Assembly: GCA_024138015.1 (NCBI GenBank)
Contig: JAMXBB010000007.1
Span: forward strand, 69,728,593-69,792,592
Origin: Lumnitzera littorea
Lineage: Eukaryota; Streptophyta; Magnoliopsida; Myrtales; Combretaceae
Direction: 5' to 3'
DNA length: 64,000 nt
The translations under genes were made by a program, and so were the position numbers. The notes under the pieces were generated by a model. That model was not told the DNA's origin, ran no database searches, and saw only the letters and a program-made list of their open reading frames with translations. Below are positions 33,599 through 45,419 of this stretch, one piece after another (within the stretch, counting starts at the first letter, position 1; every line of letters starts with the position of its first letter).

Positions 33599-35130
33599 AT
33601 GACCTGTTCATCCAACTTCATCCACTTTGGAGAAAAGCACATTGATAAGCTCATAAACCCCAAGCTTATCCTCGACCATTGGATTCAACATTTTAATCTA
33701 AGGGAACAAGAGTCCATCACTAGTAAGATTAAGCTCATCCTATCACTTCCTAGGGTGAAAATAGAGATTAATTTAATTAGGGGCTTGACTAACCTTTGGG
33801 AGCCTGAGGAAGTAGCTTTTCGAGTTAGATCTCACCTGATTAGTCTAACATTTGAAGAGTATACACAACTTCTTCAAGCCCCTTCCTTAGAAAATATATA
33901 CACTCTAAATTTGGAAGTTAACTCAGTGAATGCCTTTTCAAGATTCTTAAGGATAAAAAAAAGATAAAGTAAACAATGCCCTCAAAAGTTGTAATGGAAA
34001 TTGCATCAAATTAGAAGACCTAAAAGCCTTGTTTACCATTGAGCTTAAATCCAATAAATGGGGCGTCTTCTATGGCAATCCTAAAGACTGTGGATAGAAC
34101 AAAAGAAAAGCCTTTGTCTTAGCTGCATTTAGGAGTCTCCTATTCTCTAATAGAAAGTCCCTCATCCATTTTAAGGTCATTAAATTAGTGGACCAATTTT
34201 TGAAGGCAATTCATATGTCTTAGCCTTCCTCACAAAATAAATTAGAAGCGTCAACATTTTGAAGGAGAAAAACGATGGTGCACTAAAGACCACCATGGCA
34301 CTACTGAGAGTATGGTTTGTAAGCCACATGAAATGTTTTGGGCTTGATCTGATTCGAGGAGAATTCGTTTATAATATTGATCTAATTGATTCTTTTGTCA
34401 ATAAGGTCTATCTCCCAAAATAAAAATCCACTTACTGTTGGGGTAGAAGTGTTGCAAAATTTCTAAGTTTTTGATATCTTATAGATAGCAAGATGGAGCA
34501 ACTGTAAGAATGTAATCTTAGTCTGCAAAAATTATCGAGCAATACCCCTAATCAAGATGAAATTGTGCACAGGTTATTACCCTAACAATATGATCAAACA
34601 ATTTGGGGGAATCAAAGATATAATTTACAAGCCCCTACTACATATCACAACCTTGGATTATGAGGACCTTCAGATTCCATAGCCACAAAAGATATCCAAA
34701 CTCCGAGTAATCAAACAATTATGGGAAACAAGGATTGTTAGCCTTAACATCGATTTAGGAGAATGGCTAGGAAAAGTAGATAAGTACAGGGTCACTAAAG
34801 AATATCTATACGATAAGCTCCATAAGGCAGGGGAGATATAGTTTCAAGTACTAGAGATCATCCAACCTGCACCAGCTGAACCAAATCTTAAAATCAAGAC
34901 CTACATGAACTAAGTGCTAGCCTATATAGAGGTGATATATGAAGAGTTGGACATGTGGGAGGATCTCTTTTAAGAATCAAGATAGCGTTCCTAGGCCTTA
35001 GAACATCAATTGAGGATGACCCAAAAAAGGCTCAAAAAACTTGAAGAAACAAAAGAGCTTAGCCTAGAAAAGAGGAAGGAAGCACCGGTAAGACCTAATA
35101 AATAGAAAAAGGGAACACTAGCTAAGCGTT
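33599..35130 (+). pseudogene. Ogre/Tat gag-region ORF with DUF7745-like domain
   Basis: The first 122 codons are open: MTCSSNFIHFGEKHIDKLIN, then KIKLILSLPRVKIEINLIRG, then LTNLWEPEEVAFRV and HLISLTFEEYTQLLQAPS. Text of the type W/L-pair, FWDP, EEY-LL-P is typical of the plant retroelement domain DUF7745, found N-terminal in Ogre/Tat gag regions. Later parts in shifted frames include KAFVLAAFRSLLFSNRKS (about 34108), AIPLIKMKLCTGYYPNNM, DLGEWLGKVDKYRV (about 34756) and a charged helix RMTQKRLKKLEETKELSLEK (about 35015). The function of this domain is unknown. Confidence 0.65.
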
Positions 35131-35439
35131 AAAAGAACGTCTAGAGATAGGAGCATTTTTCTTCTTATGAAACAATGTATTTTTTATAAACAATGTAAAA
35201 GGGAACTTCAAAAGTTGCAAAATAATAAAAATTTACCATTTTGTTGGTTCTATTTCTTTACATTTATTTGCCATACATCTTCATATTCCTATACATCTCT
35301 TTGTTTTTCATTCATCTCATTTAAAAAATATTTATGTGCTAACTTGTTGAGAAATAGTCTTAAACTAGGTCACTGAGATAGCTCCCAAGTGTCAAACCTT
35401 CTAAAGAAGTCTTATTTGAACCCACTCTCAAACCAAAAT

Positions 35440-36420
35440 GGTTAGCCAAGGAAACGACAACATCAACACCAACAACAATAATGTCGACCATGAAGTTGTT
35501 AATCCCACTGAGCTGAGGTTCCACTCTCTAGATTGAAAAGTAGGGAAGATTGTAGATCAATTGAGCTTCCTTGTTGATAACATCACCTTACTCAAGTCTA
35601 TAGCACCATCAAATGAAGAAAGCTCCAACGCTTGGTACGGAAGAATGGAAAAGCCCTACCTCTCAAAGCAAAAGAAGCAAGTCAACTAGATCTTTGAATC
35701 TTTTGAGACAGAAGGGATCTATTTGAAGGTTAACCTAACTTTCGAGACAAACATTTATTGATTCCCATTCAACCTAAAGCTTAAAGCTGATCAGGATAGA
35801 TCGAAAGAGATTGAGAAACGATTAGCCCAACAGATTGTTGAGAAGATGAAAATTCTTAAAGGGTATGATGGATTAGAGTGGGATAGTATAATAGACTTCT
35901 TTGCTTATGACTATGGAAATATCCTTAAGAAATTTAATGTACATGAATTTGAGAAGTAAAGTGGCACTGGGTACCTTCAACTATACATCGGACTGTATGT
36001 ACGAAAGATGTGCAAATATGTGCAATATGACTAGCTAATGGTTTAGACTTTTTAGGATAGCCTAATGGACCACGCTTTGACTTAGTAAGCCCAATTGGAT
36101 CTGAATTAGGTAAACACATGATAGAAGCTAGCTATGGTATTTTATGAACAATATAAGTTCAATGTTGAAGTGACACCGACCATTATGGATTTGGTCACCT
36201 TAAGGAAGAGGTACAATAAATCTTTTAAAGAATATGCCCGAAGGTAAAGATCCCTAACTGCAAGGGTATCTACCTCCATGACCAAGAAAGAGCTAACTTC
36301 GACTTTCATCAATACTCTTGAGAGACCCTACTTCTTACACCTACTCGAGCAAGCCTCTTCTAGTTTTGCAAAGGTAGTAGCAATAGGGTATCAAATTTAA
36401 AATACCATCTCGTTCAACAA
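35440..36420 (+). pseudogene. Ogre/Tat gag core
   Basis: Opens MVSQGNDNINTNNNNVDHEV at 35440. Near 35800 it reads RSKEIEKRLAQQIVEKMKIL. The gag core follows: FYEQYKFNVEVTPTIMDLVT (about 36142), RKRYNKSFKEYAR, then TFINTLERPYFLHLLEQAS (about 36303) and VVAIGYQI. This is the capsid-like core of Ogre/Tat gags. Stops fall mostly at Trp and Gln positions of relatives (for example before RSLTARVS). Confidence 0.75.
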
Positions 36421-36589
36421 ATTACAAAAACCATCAAACAAAAGACCACCCCCTACTAAACCTACCACTAGCAAGCCTAGAGAAGCTACTATTGACATGG
36501 TCAATTCAAATACTAGGCCTAATGCTCAGGTCTCTTTCAGGGCAAATCCTTTACCAACTTAGCAACAATTTAGAAGCCAATCGCAAGTT

Positions 36590-36946
36590 AATAAGGCCCC
36601 AAGGTAGTTTACCAAAATACTCGTTCCTCTTAGTTAGATACTGAAAAAACTAAGAAAGGATAATCTACTCCATTTTGAGCCTCATAATGAAAGGTACAAG
36701 CTAAGAGTTTTTTATCCCAATGCATGGTATCAATATCATCTAGGGCAAGTGGGCCATTTAATAAACTCGTGTTGGAGATTAAAAAATAAGATTCAAGATT
36801 TAATCAACAAAGGCATAGTCCAACTAGACTTTGTGGAGGCTCCAGCTCCAAACGTCAACAAAAATCCCTTACCTAATCACAGGCCCATCATCAACAAGAT
36901 ATTTGATGACTCAGATCTCATTGTCAACATGATCGATTACAATTGA
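36590..36946 (+). pseudogene. Ogre/Tat gag C-terminus, knuckle-like region
   Basis: Reads TKILVPLS-ILKKLRKDNLL, YHLGQVGHLINSCWRLKNK (36737), QDLINKGIVQLDF, then NPLPNHRPIINKI. In relatives a Cys-His-His-Cys cluster precedes WxLKxKIQDLI. Here H, H and C remain but the first Cys is replaced (Trp-Tyr text), so zinc binding is doubtful. 36749-36946 is open. Confidence 0.7.
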
Positions 36947-37058
36947 GAGCCCAAGGTCTATAAATTCTACAAATAAGAGGAGAAGTAAATTCCAAAGACC
37001 AAAAGGTATACCTTCCATGTACCTTTAGCCCCTGAACCAGGTAGTAAATCAAGGGCAA

Positions 37059-38000
37059 TTGAGCTCACTTGTGAGAGGGATTACTCGCTCTAGTAGAATT
37101 TATGGCCTAAAAGAAGACTTGAAAAAGAAGGATATGCTAGACAGGTCAAGCAACGAACTAACTGAATGTGAAGAAGGGTTGTTTGGCTTCACTAAAATGA
37201 TTAAATCAAGTGAGTACAAAATAATGGATCAACTCACTAAGACTCTAGCACAAATATCACTTATGGGTTTGTTAATGGCATCAAAACCACATTGGGAAGC
37301 TCTATTCAAAACATTGAGGGAGGTTAAAGTCCTTTGTGAAATACCAGTCGAACGAATGGGGTGTGTCACCAACTCCATCATCACCATGGATCTGATTTCT
37401 TTCTCTATCGAAGAATTGGGTGAAGAAGGTAATCAACACACCAAACCTCTCTTCATAATAGTAAGAGTGAACAACATTATCACAGCAAAAGTCCTCATTG
37501 ACAATAGATCATCATTGAATGTCTACCCTCTTGCCACCTTATATCTATTGGGCATCAATACGATGGCAATCAAGCCATGTTTGACAACAATCAGGGCTTT
37601 TGATGGATCCAAGAGAGAAATTATTAGGGAGATTGGCTTGCTAGTTGACATTGGCCCATAGACTGTCAACATTCGATTCCAAGTACTAGACATCCTAAGG
37701 ACCTTCAACTTGCTATTAAGCAGACCTTGGACACATTCAACAGGGGTCATACCTTCAAGCTTAAACTAAAAGGTTGAGTTCATCTTAAATGGCCAAGTCA
37801 TCATGATTCTAAGTGACTATGATTATGAAATATATAAGGAGATGGCCATACCATACATTGGTATCGAGGAGTAAGAGGATTTTAGGCTCCAAATGTTTGA
37901 AGAAGCATGTATGATTACTGATTGAAAGAAAGATGAGAGGTCAAAATTCAAAGGAGGCCAGGTTGGTACCTATAGGCATGGTTACATACCAACTCCAATG
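37059..38000 (+). pseudogene. Ogre/Tat protease region (longest open frame, 200 codons)
   Basis: The frame 37059-37661 is the longest in the window. After a linker containing KSSEYKIMDQLTKTLAQISL it gives KPLFIIVRVNNIITAKVLID, then NRSSLNVYPLATL, where relatives have DNGSSLNV (Gly is now Arg), then TTIRAFDGSKREIIREIGLL. After a stop at 37660 it continues FQVLDILRTFNLLLSRPWTH and VIPSSLN. The order matches Ogre/Tat aspartic proteases. Its length may only reflect late loss, since neighbours in the same element are full of stops. Confidence 0.75.
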
Positions 38001-38599
38001 GATGAGTTGCGAAATATGCAAGCGAGGGGCAAAAGAAGTGATAGATTGCATCACATCCCAATGACCTTACCACCGTTGTCCGAAACTTTCATCTAAGCTA
38101 ATGTCCAGACTTTAAAGCCTACCAAAGAGGATACCTCCGATAGGAATAAAATAGCTAGCCTATCCTATAAGTCCTAACACCAAAATAATTGGTTCTCCAT
38201 CCCTATGAATAGCAATTAGTCTTCTTTAAGGTAAAGGATGAATCATGGTTTAGTATTTTATAGAGTTTTGTAATAATTACCTTTGTTCTACAATATTATA
38301 CTTGAAAGAATTTCTTCTAACATAATAAGAATCGGTCTTCTTTCTTTTTACTCCTTCCTTACTCATACCCTTCTCTTTACATTGCCTAGATCTAATGCTT
38401 CAAATAAAAGCCATGGATACCTAGCATAGATAAATGATGAAAATATTGATATCACCTTTAGCCCTATTGGGTTAGTCATCGAGAGTGATGTCAATAACTA
38501 CAGTGACATGCAAGAAAGTTGGCAAAGACATTAAATGAGTAGAATTTCTATTGACGAGCCAATTGAGACAATTAATGTTGGGACTGATGACAACCTTAA

Positions 38600-39011
38600 A
38601 ATATTGAAAATTGGAGGGAATTTGAAAGAAGAACAGAAGGCAGAAATGACCGTACTACTATTTGAATACTAAGATGTATTTGCATGGTCTTATGAAGATA
38701 TGCCCAAATTAGATCCATCAATCATGGTTCATTGCTTACCCATAAGAGAAGATATTAAACCTAAAAAGCAAAAGCTAAGAAGGTTCTAACCTAATGTTAT
38801 GTTAAAAAGTAAGGAAAAAGTCAAAAAGTTGCTAGAGGTCGATTTCATCAAGGTATCTAATTATCCTGAGTAGGTAGCTAATATTATGCTAGTAATGAAG
38901 AAGAATGGAAAAATTAGAGTGTACATAGATTTTTAAGACCTCAATTAAGAAACCCTTGAAGATAATTTTCCCTTGCCCCATATTGATGTCTTAGTCGATA
39001 ACACAGTTGGG
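38600..39011 (+). pseudogene. Ogre/Tat reverse transcriptase, N-terminal part
   Basis: Reads MTVLLFEY-DVFAWSYEDMP (38646), DPSIMVHCLPIREDIKPKKQ (38710), then VANIMLVMKKNGKIRVYID (38875) and DNFPLPHIDVLVDNTVGN (38959). It ends before the catalytic region, at the edge of an LTR-like block. The rest of RT, RNase H and integrase is missing. Confidence 0.8.
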
Positions 39012-40565
39012 AACCTTTTACTCCCTTTTCTCTCTCTACTTGGTCCGTTTCTCTCTCTCTCTAGCATGAACTTTAGACCCAAGCTCATCAAGTCAGTTTA
39101 GCACTTTTGCTAATTTCCCTATAGTTTAAGCTTCCTAATCCGACCATCCTCGTTTACTGTCGTAACCCTTAACTCCGCCAAATAGGAGTCTCGCAAACCC
39201 TAACCTATGGTGGCCACCGCTCTTAAATGCCATCCACCGACCCTATTATACCAAAATGGTCACAATGACTGAACTTAGGAGCCTTAAAATCCTTACCTCA
39301 ACCATCCTTACACACCCTAGTTACCACCATGATCATTGCTTGACTTCCACCACTAGCGACCAAGTTTGAAAATCACCTAAACATCATCTTTTGGCCGTAG
39401 CATTTTTCCTTACCGCCATATTTTCCAATCTAAATCACATGAAAACGTGATTTCCTAGACGAATTGATGCTTGGATCCACCCCAGATGTGTCCTCGAGTG
39501 GCTATTGTTCATCTTGCATGCAACTTAACCAGAAGTCCAACCCAACCAAAAGCCCTAGTCTAACCTGCACATTCCTCCTTCGTTTGAAGTCTTCCTTTTA
39601 GTTTGTATTTCGATATTTTTTTTATTTTTATTTATTTATTTTTCATATATTTGTAAATGTAATCATGAAAAAAAGGAAAAGAAAAAGAAAAAAGAAAGAG
39701 AATTGAAAAGGCAAGAAAAAAAAAAGAGAAAAAATAGTTTTTTTTTAAAGCGTAAAAGAAATAGATAAAATCAAATCAAATAAAATATAAAAAATAATAA
39801 ATTAATTAATTAATACTATAATAATAAAAATAAATAAATGGATTAGTATATAAAAAATATATTCTTACCACTTAGAAAATCAATTTTCTAAAATAAAAAG
39901 TAAATGATCCTTTTTTTGAATTAAGACCTTTTCTAGAACTTTCTAAAAATAAAACCCAAACTTAGAACCTTTTAAATTTTTTCCTAATAAAATCAAATCC
40001 ACTTAAAAATGTAAACTTGACGTGTTTTCAAAATGAAAATGAATCTAACACAATAAAGTTTTATAGAAAAAACTACATATGTTTGATCCTGACTAGCAAG
40101 TACATAGATACTTATGGGGTGACGATAAAAAACAAAAAAAACCCATTTTTTGCATTTTAGTGTAGTTTTACTCAATTTAATCCAATCAATAACTAAACTT
40201 CATTTCGTGAGATAGTTTTTAAAAGGTGATTTTAAGAAGTTAAGTCTAAAATTGAAATGTTAATGGTACCCGTAAGGGTTTAAAAACCTTAACCCTTAGA
40301 CACGTTTCTCTAGTTATTAAAACCGTTTATAAAATTGGTTTTATCAAAAGACCAATAGCTAAATTATAACCAATCTACCTAATTGGTTATAATTTAACTC
40401 TCATTCCTAACTATAAATGAGTGGCAACTCCAAAATGTTTTCAAAGTTAAAAGAATCGATTTTCTTTAAATCCTAATTGAAGGTCAGTATTAAACAGGTA
40501 GGGTTTAATATTAGTTGATTTAAAAAAGACTAATTTATAAAAACCAAGAAAAAACCAAGCTCGAT
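39012..40565 (+). repeat. Ogre/Tat-type LTR, copy C
   Basis: Homologous to copy B (31722-32954) and in reverse to copy A (20135-22795). It ends CAAGCTCGAT like copy B but no primer-binding site follows, so it is best read as the 3' LTR, joined to a truncated RT by an internal deletion. It has about 200 bp more at the left than B and less than A. The C/T-rich stretch 39022-39063 corresponds to the GA run in A. Confidence 0.65.
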
Positions 40566-41189
40566 ACTCATTTAAACAAAACTTTCTAATCTTAGACAAA
40601 TTTTTATAATAAGAAAAATTTAATCTTGTCCCCGTAGATTTTAATCCTACTTAATGGAACGTACCAAACATATTTCCTAAATATATTAAGTAAATAAAGC
40701 TGGGTTTTCTTAAGGTCTTAATCAGTGAGTCTTATATTTTAAGCATATTCCCTATTTTCAATTCTCGTACCTTTTGATTATTCTTTTGACTAATCTTTTG
40801 ATAGACCTTAGAAGAATTTGTTTAATATACCTGAGAAACTGATAAACACATATAACAATATTTATCAAGGTAAACACACATATAAATATTTTAATATTAT
40901 CAAATTTTGTTATCATCAAAACATAATGAAGAGATTAACACAAAAGGTAAACTATATTGTTACTAAAAATTATGAAATGACATAAAGTAATATTTAAAGG
41001 TATCTATTTATATTACATGTAATTTTACGAAGTAAAATCATACCCGTAATTACCTAAAGTACTCAAAATATACTAAAATATATTAAAATAACACACTAAA
41101 TATGGATTAATGGACCAAAATATAGAATAGTAGTATACATAATACACTTGTATAACTACTAAAATATTATTTATATTATAGGAACTTAT
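40566..41189. other. AT-rich stretch
   Basis: Very AT-rich, with no coding text. It may be the diverged left part of the LTR fragment that follows, but I could not align it. Confidence 0.4.
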
Positions 41190-42225
41190 AATAGAGATAC
41201 ATATCAACCTAGACTTGAGTGAGCAATTGGGAGTCTAGGTAAGTTTAGGATCAATACATAATTGTATTTCTGAGTATTGCTTCATAGCACTTAGAGGTTT
41301 AAGATTATACTTGATTGTGCACATACGTATGAGTCTTTGACCTTAAATGAACTATTTTGTGATTTGCCCTACTTGATTGTGACTTGTTGAATTGTGTAGA
41401 ATAAGTTATCACCCTTAATCAATACTAAACTATATGAGACTTAAGATTTTACTGGACATGCATTGCAACCCAATAGAGAACGATTAGGCTTCTTTGGCCA
41501 AATACTGACTCTTCGAAAGAGATAGTTGAAATCGTTCCTTCTTCATCCTTAGTCAAACTAAGTGATGAGAGAGGAGGTAGTGGCAAGGTTGAAGGAGTTG
41601 GTTCAAAAGTAGTCATAAGAAATAAAGATGTCTCCATTGCACAAGCCTGGTTTTTGTCATAAGTTGTTACATTCATGTTGAAACTCTTCAAACCCAAATT
41701 TAAGTGGTTGTAATTTCTTAAGCATTTGTTTTATTACATTGCATTTAATTAATTACTTAATAGCCCTATTTGTTCTTATGTATATTCTTATGTCTTCATC
41801 CCTATTTACTGAGCGGTTAGTTACTCACATCCCTATAGATCTTTTTGCGATTGTAGATTAGATACCGTGCTATAACTATCTTAAGGTTAGTGGCTATTAA
41901 AAATTAGGTGTGAAGATAGGAAACCAGAGATTAGGTGGAGTTTTAAAGCTTTTGGTGTTTTATCTTTTGTTATTTTAGTGTTAAGAATATGTATATATCT
42001 AAGTAAACTATGTTACAAAATTATGTAAATTGCACTCTAATACACTGGGTTATAAATATATGCTCTTAGACTTCTATAGGCTAAATATTAATACTATGTG
42101 AATTGTTAATTTTAAAGCAATTTAGTCATAGATGCCTTGTATGAATCAAGCCTACTATAATGGCTATGAGGTTAGCTTCTATCTTAAGATGGTTTATATG
42201 ACGAAATTGTTACGATTCTATTGCT
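41190..42225 (+). repeat. LTR fragment related to 61052-63778 (D1)
   Basis: 41215-41870 aligns with 63110-63775: TCGAAAGAGATAG, CTTAGTC-AACTAAGTGA, GAGAGGAGGT, TCTCCATTGCACAAGC and CATCCCTATAGAT all occur in the same order. It continues past the point where the 63-kb copy is cut. No primer-binding site follows at 42226. The minus ORF at 41449-41697 is chance. Confidence 0.7.
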
Positions 42226-42239
42226 TCAAAGCATGAAAA

Positions 42240-42435
42240 GAGATAGGGGAGATGTTAAAAGGACCAAGGTCAACTAAAGAAGAGAAGGTTAAACTCAGGC
42301 ATGGAAAGATAAGACCTCTAAGAGTCTTAGGGACTTTTCTTAGCGAATGTTTTCTTACATCCTTTATACTGGCTCCCATAAGGATAAGGAGTGCTCGAAT
42401 TGAACTAAGTTAGCGGCATGATGTGCTAAAAAAGA
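42240..42435 (+). pseudogene. Chromovirus gag C-terminal remnant
   Basis: Just before the protease, in the same frame, the text HKDKECSN-TKLAA followed by AKKEEMIQNDTKLRALELLN gives the end of a zinc knuckle (His, Cys) and the gag-protease linker seen in plant chromoviruses. The upstream knuckle cysteines cannot be placed in one frame. Most of gag and the matching 5' LTR are missing. Confidence 0.5.
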
Positions 42436-42439
42436 AGAA

Positions 42440-42930
42440 ATGATCCAAAATGACACTAAATTAAGAGCCCTAGAGTTATTGAATGCTATACAAAGCAAAC
42501 CTACCAATGAGACAAAGGGCTTGATGTATCTAGAAGCCCAAGTCACAAGTCATAAAATGAACACTTTAATTAATACGGGTACTTTTGACATCTTCATTTC
42601 TAAAGAAGCAACTGCCATAATTGGGTTGAAGGTAAAGAAGGGTTGAGGAAGGCGCAAAACAATGAACTCTAAAGAGACACCTACTACTAAGGTAGCTTGA
42701 GAAGTAAATTTCCAAGTGGGACACTAGAATGGGAAAGAAATACTTGAAGTAATCCCCTTAGACAATTATGAATTGGTGTTCAGTATTAACTTTCTTAATA
42801 AGGTCATGGCTTGCATTGTGCCATCCTTAAATTGTATCTTTATCATGGACAAGACCCGAGAATGCGTTGCTCTAATAATCCAAAATTCTAGCCTAGCTAT
42901 TAAGAATGTTATCAACAATTCAGTTATCTA
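42440..42930 (+). pseudogene. Chromovirus protease remnant
   Basis: Reads KGLMYLEAQVTSHKMNTLIN, then TGTFDIFISKEATAIIGLKV. Relatives have VDTGATHNFI at the active site; here Asp is Asn (INTGTFDIF), which would abolish catalysis. After a stop at 42644 it gives ETPTTKVA, KEILEVIPLDNYELVFSINF (42736) and IVPSLNCIFIMDKTRE (42816), as in chromovirus proteases. Confidence 0.75.
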
Positions 42931-43149
42931 AGGGAATGGAGTGAAATGAGCTCACATTCCTGGCCACCAAAAGTAAAAGATGAGGCTCGAGGAAACAAGA
43001 GATACTTGAGGTGATCTAGGAGGTACTCAAGTAGTTTAGCAATGTGATTCCAAAAGAACTCCCCAAACAACTTGTACCTAAGAAGGAGGTAGATAATGTA
43101 ATTGAGTTTGAACATGGTGCTAAGCCCCCATTAACAATAGCCATACCAA

Positions 43150-43752
43150 ATGTCAAGTCTTGAATCAAAAGAACTTCAATAGTAATTGAAGGAGTTCCCA
43201 GATGTTAGTTTTATTCGATCCACAAGGTGCCTTATGGTGCCCCAATCCTATTTCAAAATGAGCATGATGGATCTTTACGGTTATGCATAAACTACAGGGT
43301 CCTCAATGAGATCATGATCCAAAACAAGTACCCTTTGCCGGTGATAGTCGACTTGTTTGATCAACTAAGTGGAGCAAGATACTTCTCTAAACTAGACTTT
43401 AGATTTAGTTATCAGCAATTCAGATTATGGAAGGTGATGAACTAAGGATGACTTGCGTCACAAGATATAAAGCTTTTGATTTTCTTATTAGGCCATTTGG
43501 GTTAACAAATGCCTCAGCCACATTTTATACTTTGATGAACTAAGTAATAGTGCCGTTCTTAGACCAATTTGTAGTAGTATACCTCAATAATATTATAGTG
43601 TATAACAAGATCATTAAGGATCATGTACAACACTTGAGATACGTTTTCTCAGCTCCAAGAGGGAATTAGCTATATGTGAAGTTAGAAAAGTATTCCTTTG
43701 CCTAGGAAAATGTGGCTTTCTTAGGCCATTAGATGGTCAAGGGAAGATCAAA
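43150..43752 (+). pseudogene. Chromovirus reverse transcriptase remnant
   Basis: 43227-43445 is open: [57 protein letters not shown]. It continues in another frame with MPFGL-equivalent text (RPFGLTNASATF, about 43491) and VVVYLNNIIVY (about 43571), where both catalytic Asp of YLDD are Asn. The FLGH-equivalent (43719) follows. The type is a chromovirus, consistent with the chromodomain at the other end. Confidence 0.85.
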
Positions 43753-44342
43753 ATGAATGAAGCCAAAGTTCGAGCTATTTATGAATGGGAGAAAACATCT
43801 AAGCCAATAGAGCTAAGATTGTTCTTGAAATTAGCCAATTACTACTACAAGTTCATTCATGGGTACTTTAGAATCTCAACCCCATTAACAAATATACTTA
43901 AGAAGGATAGAGAATGGCATAGGGATATAAGATGCCAAGAGGCCTTTGATCAGTTGAAGAGGTTAGTCATGGAGCAGTCGATCCTAATCTTACCTAACTT
44001 TACTAAGTCATATGAAGTACATACAAATACGAGTGACTTTGCTATTGGCATGGTTCTTATGTAGGAGGGAAATCCCCTCGCTTATGAAAGTCATAAGCAA
44101 AATGACACGAAGAGGAGATACACCATCCATGAAAAAGAGATGACATCAATAGTCCATTGTCTTAGAGTCTGGAGGTACCATTTGCTAAGGAACTAGTTTA
44201 TGGTAAAGCCTAATAATGTAGTTGCCAATTACTTTTAGACTTAGAAGAGGATGTCCATTAAACAATATAGATGGTAGATCTTCCTAGTAGAATTTGACTA
44301 TGTGTAGGAACATTAACCTAAAAGCGTTAACATAGTGGCTGG
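43753..44342 (+). pseudogene. Chromovirus RT thumb and RNase H
   Basis: 43753-44064 is open for 103 codons: MNEAKVRAIYEWEKTSKPIE, ANYYYKFIHGYFRISTPLTN, REWHRDIRCQEAFDQLKRLV, KSYEVHTNTSDFAIGMVLM. The Asp of the usual HTDAS is Asn here. The following TAG replaces a Gln. It continues YESHKQNDTKRRYTIHEKEM and SIVHCLRVWR, then FLVEFDYV and KSVNIVAG, the end of RNase H, cut by an insertion at 44343 and continued at 45420 (VDVFS). Confidence 0.85.
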
Positions 44343-44971
44343 TAGACCTATATGAAAGCCGATTCTAAACCATGAATCAATTTAACCTAATCATAAGCAA
44401 GCTTAACCCAACCATTAAACCATTGAGCACTGAAGGCCCAAGCAATTCAACATAGAGAACTTGACGGGTTGGCCGACCTCAAATTGGTAAGCTACATTGG
44501 TGGTTCAACTTGCCAGTTTGTGGCCAAGCCAACCTCGAAATAAAAAAAAAAGTACATAGACATAGATGTAAAATATAATATACTATACATATATACTATA
44601 TATATAATGTAAACATATTATATATATACTATATATAATATAACGATGAACTCCCTATNACATAGTGGCTGGTAGACCTATATGAAAGCCGATTCTAAAC
44701 CATGAATCAATTTAACCTAATCATAAGCAAGCTTAACCCAACCATTAAACCATTGAGCACTGAAGGCCCAAGCAATTCAACATAGAGAACTTGACGGGTT
44801 GGCCGACCTCAAATTGGTAAGCTACATTGGTGGTTCAACTTGCCAGTTTGTGGCCAAGCCAACCTCGAAATAAAAAAAAAAGTACATAGACATAGATGTA
44901 AAATATAATATACTATACATATATACTATATATATAATGTAAACATATTATATATATACTATATATAATAT
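44330..44971. other. Assembly join: 312-bp exact duplication around one N
   Basis: 44330-44641 and 44660-44971 look identical. They are separated by 18 bases ending in the only ambiguous base of the window (n at 44659). The exact identity, in a region where all other repeats are diverged, indicates an unmerged contig overlap rather than a real duplication. Confidence 0.85.
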
Positions 44972-45419
44972 ATCATAAACTATATATAATATGCTATACA
45001 TATAATATAAATATACTATACTATATATATTTATACTATATATAATTCTAACATATATTATGTACTGAGAGAAATTCAATTCACAAGCAACGATAGTCAA
45101 CATATCAACATCAAGTTTTAGATTTAGTCAGGAAAAAAAAAAGAAATGAATGAAGAGGCCACAAATGATTTATAATAATTGATGGAAATTCATAAAAAGA
45201 AAAAAAATTATTTATAATAATTGAGGAAAATTCGAAAAAAAAAAAAAAAACATAACCTTTGGTTCGGGGGCTATGGAACCAGTCCTTAAACTACCAGTTC
45301 AGTTGAATTGGCCTAAGCTCACCCCCTTAAGGGCCAGGTTCGGTTCACCTTCTAACCAGTCCATGAACTGGCGATTCAAGGTAGGTTTCAAGCCAGGTTT
45401 AAAAAAGTATATAGGTCTA
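44343..45419. mobile_element. hAT-like inverted-repeat element (non-autonomous)
   Basis: TAGACCTATAT at 44343 is mirrored by ATATAGGTCTA ending at 45419, and inner sequences (GGTTCAACTTGCCAGTTTGT near 44500, AACTACCAGTTCAGTTGAAT near 45291) are roughly complementary. The core is TA-rich. Flanks GTGGCTGG (44335-44342) and GTGGTGGA (45420-45427) are an imperfect 8-bp target duplication. RNase H text stops at the left end and resumes at the right, so the ends are fixed by the host frame. Allowing for the 330-bp assembly duplication, the real length is about 750 bp. It has no coding capacity. Confidence 0.6.

Noticed and set aside
37059..37661. 200-codon ORF as a host gene
   Set aside because: Its protein text is an Ogre/Tat protease region in line with gag upstream and RT downstream.
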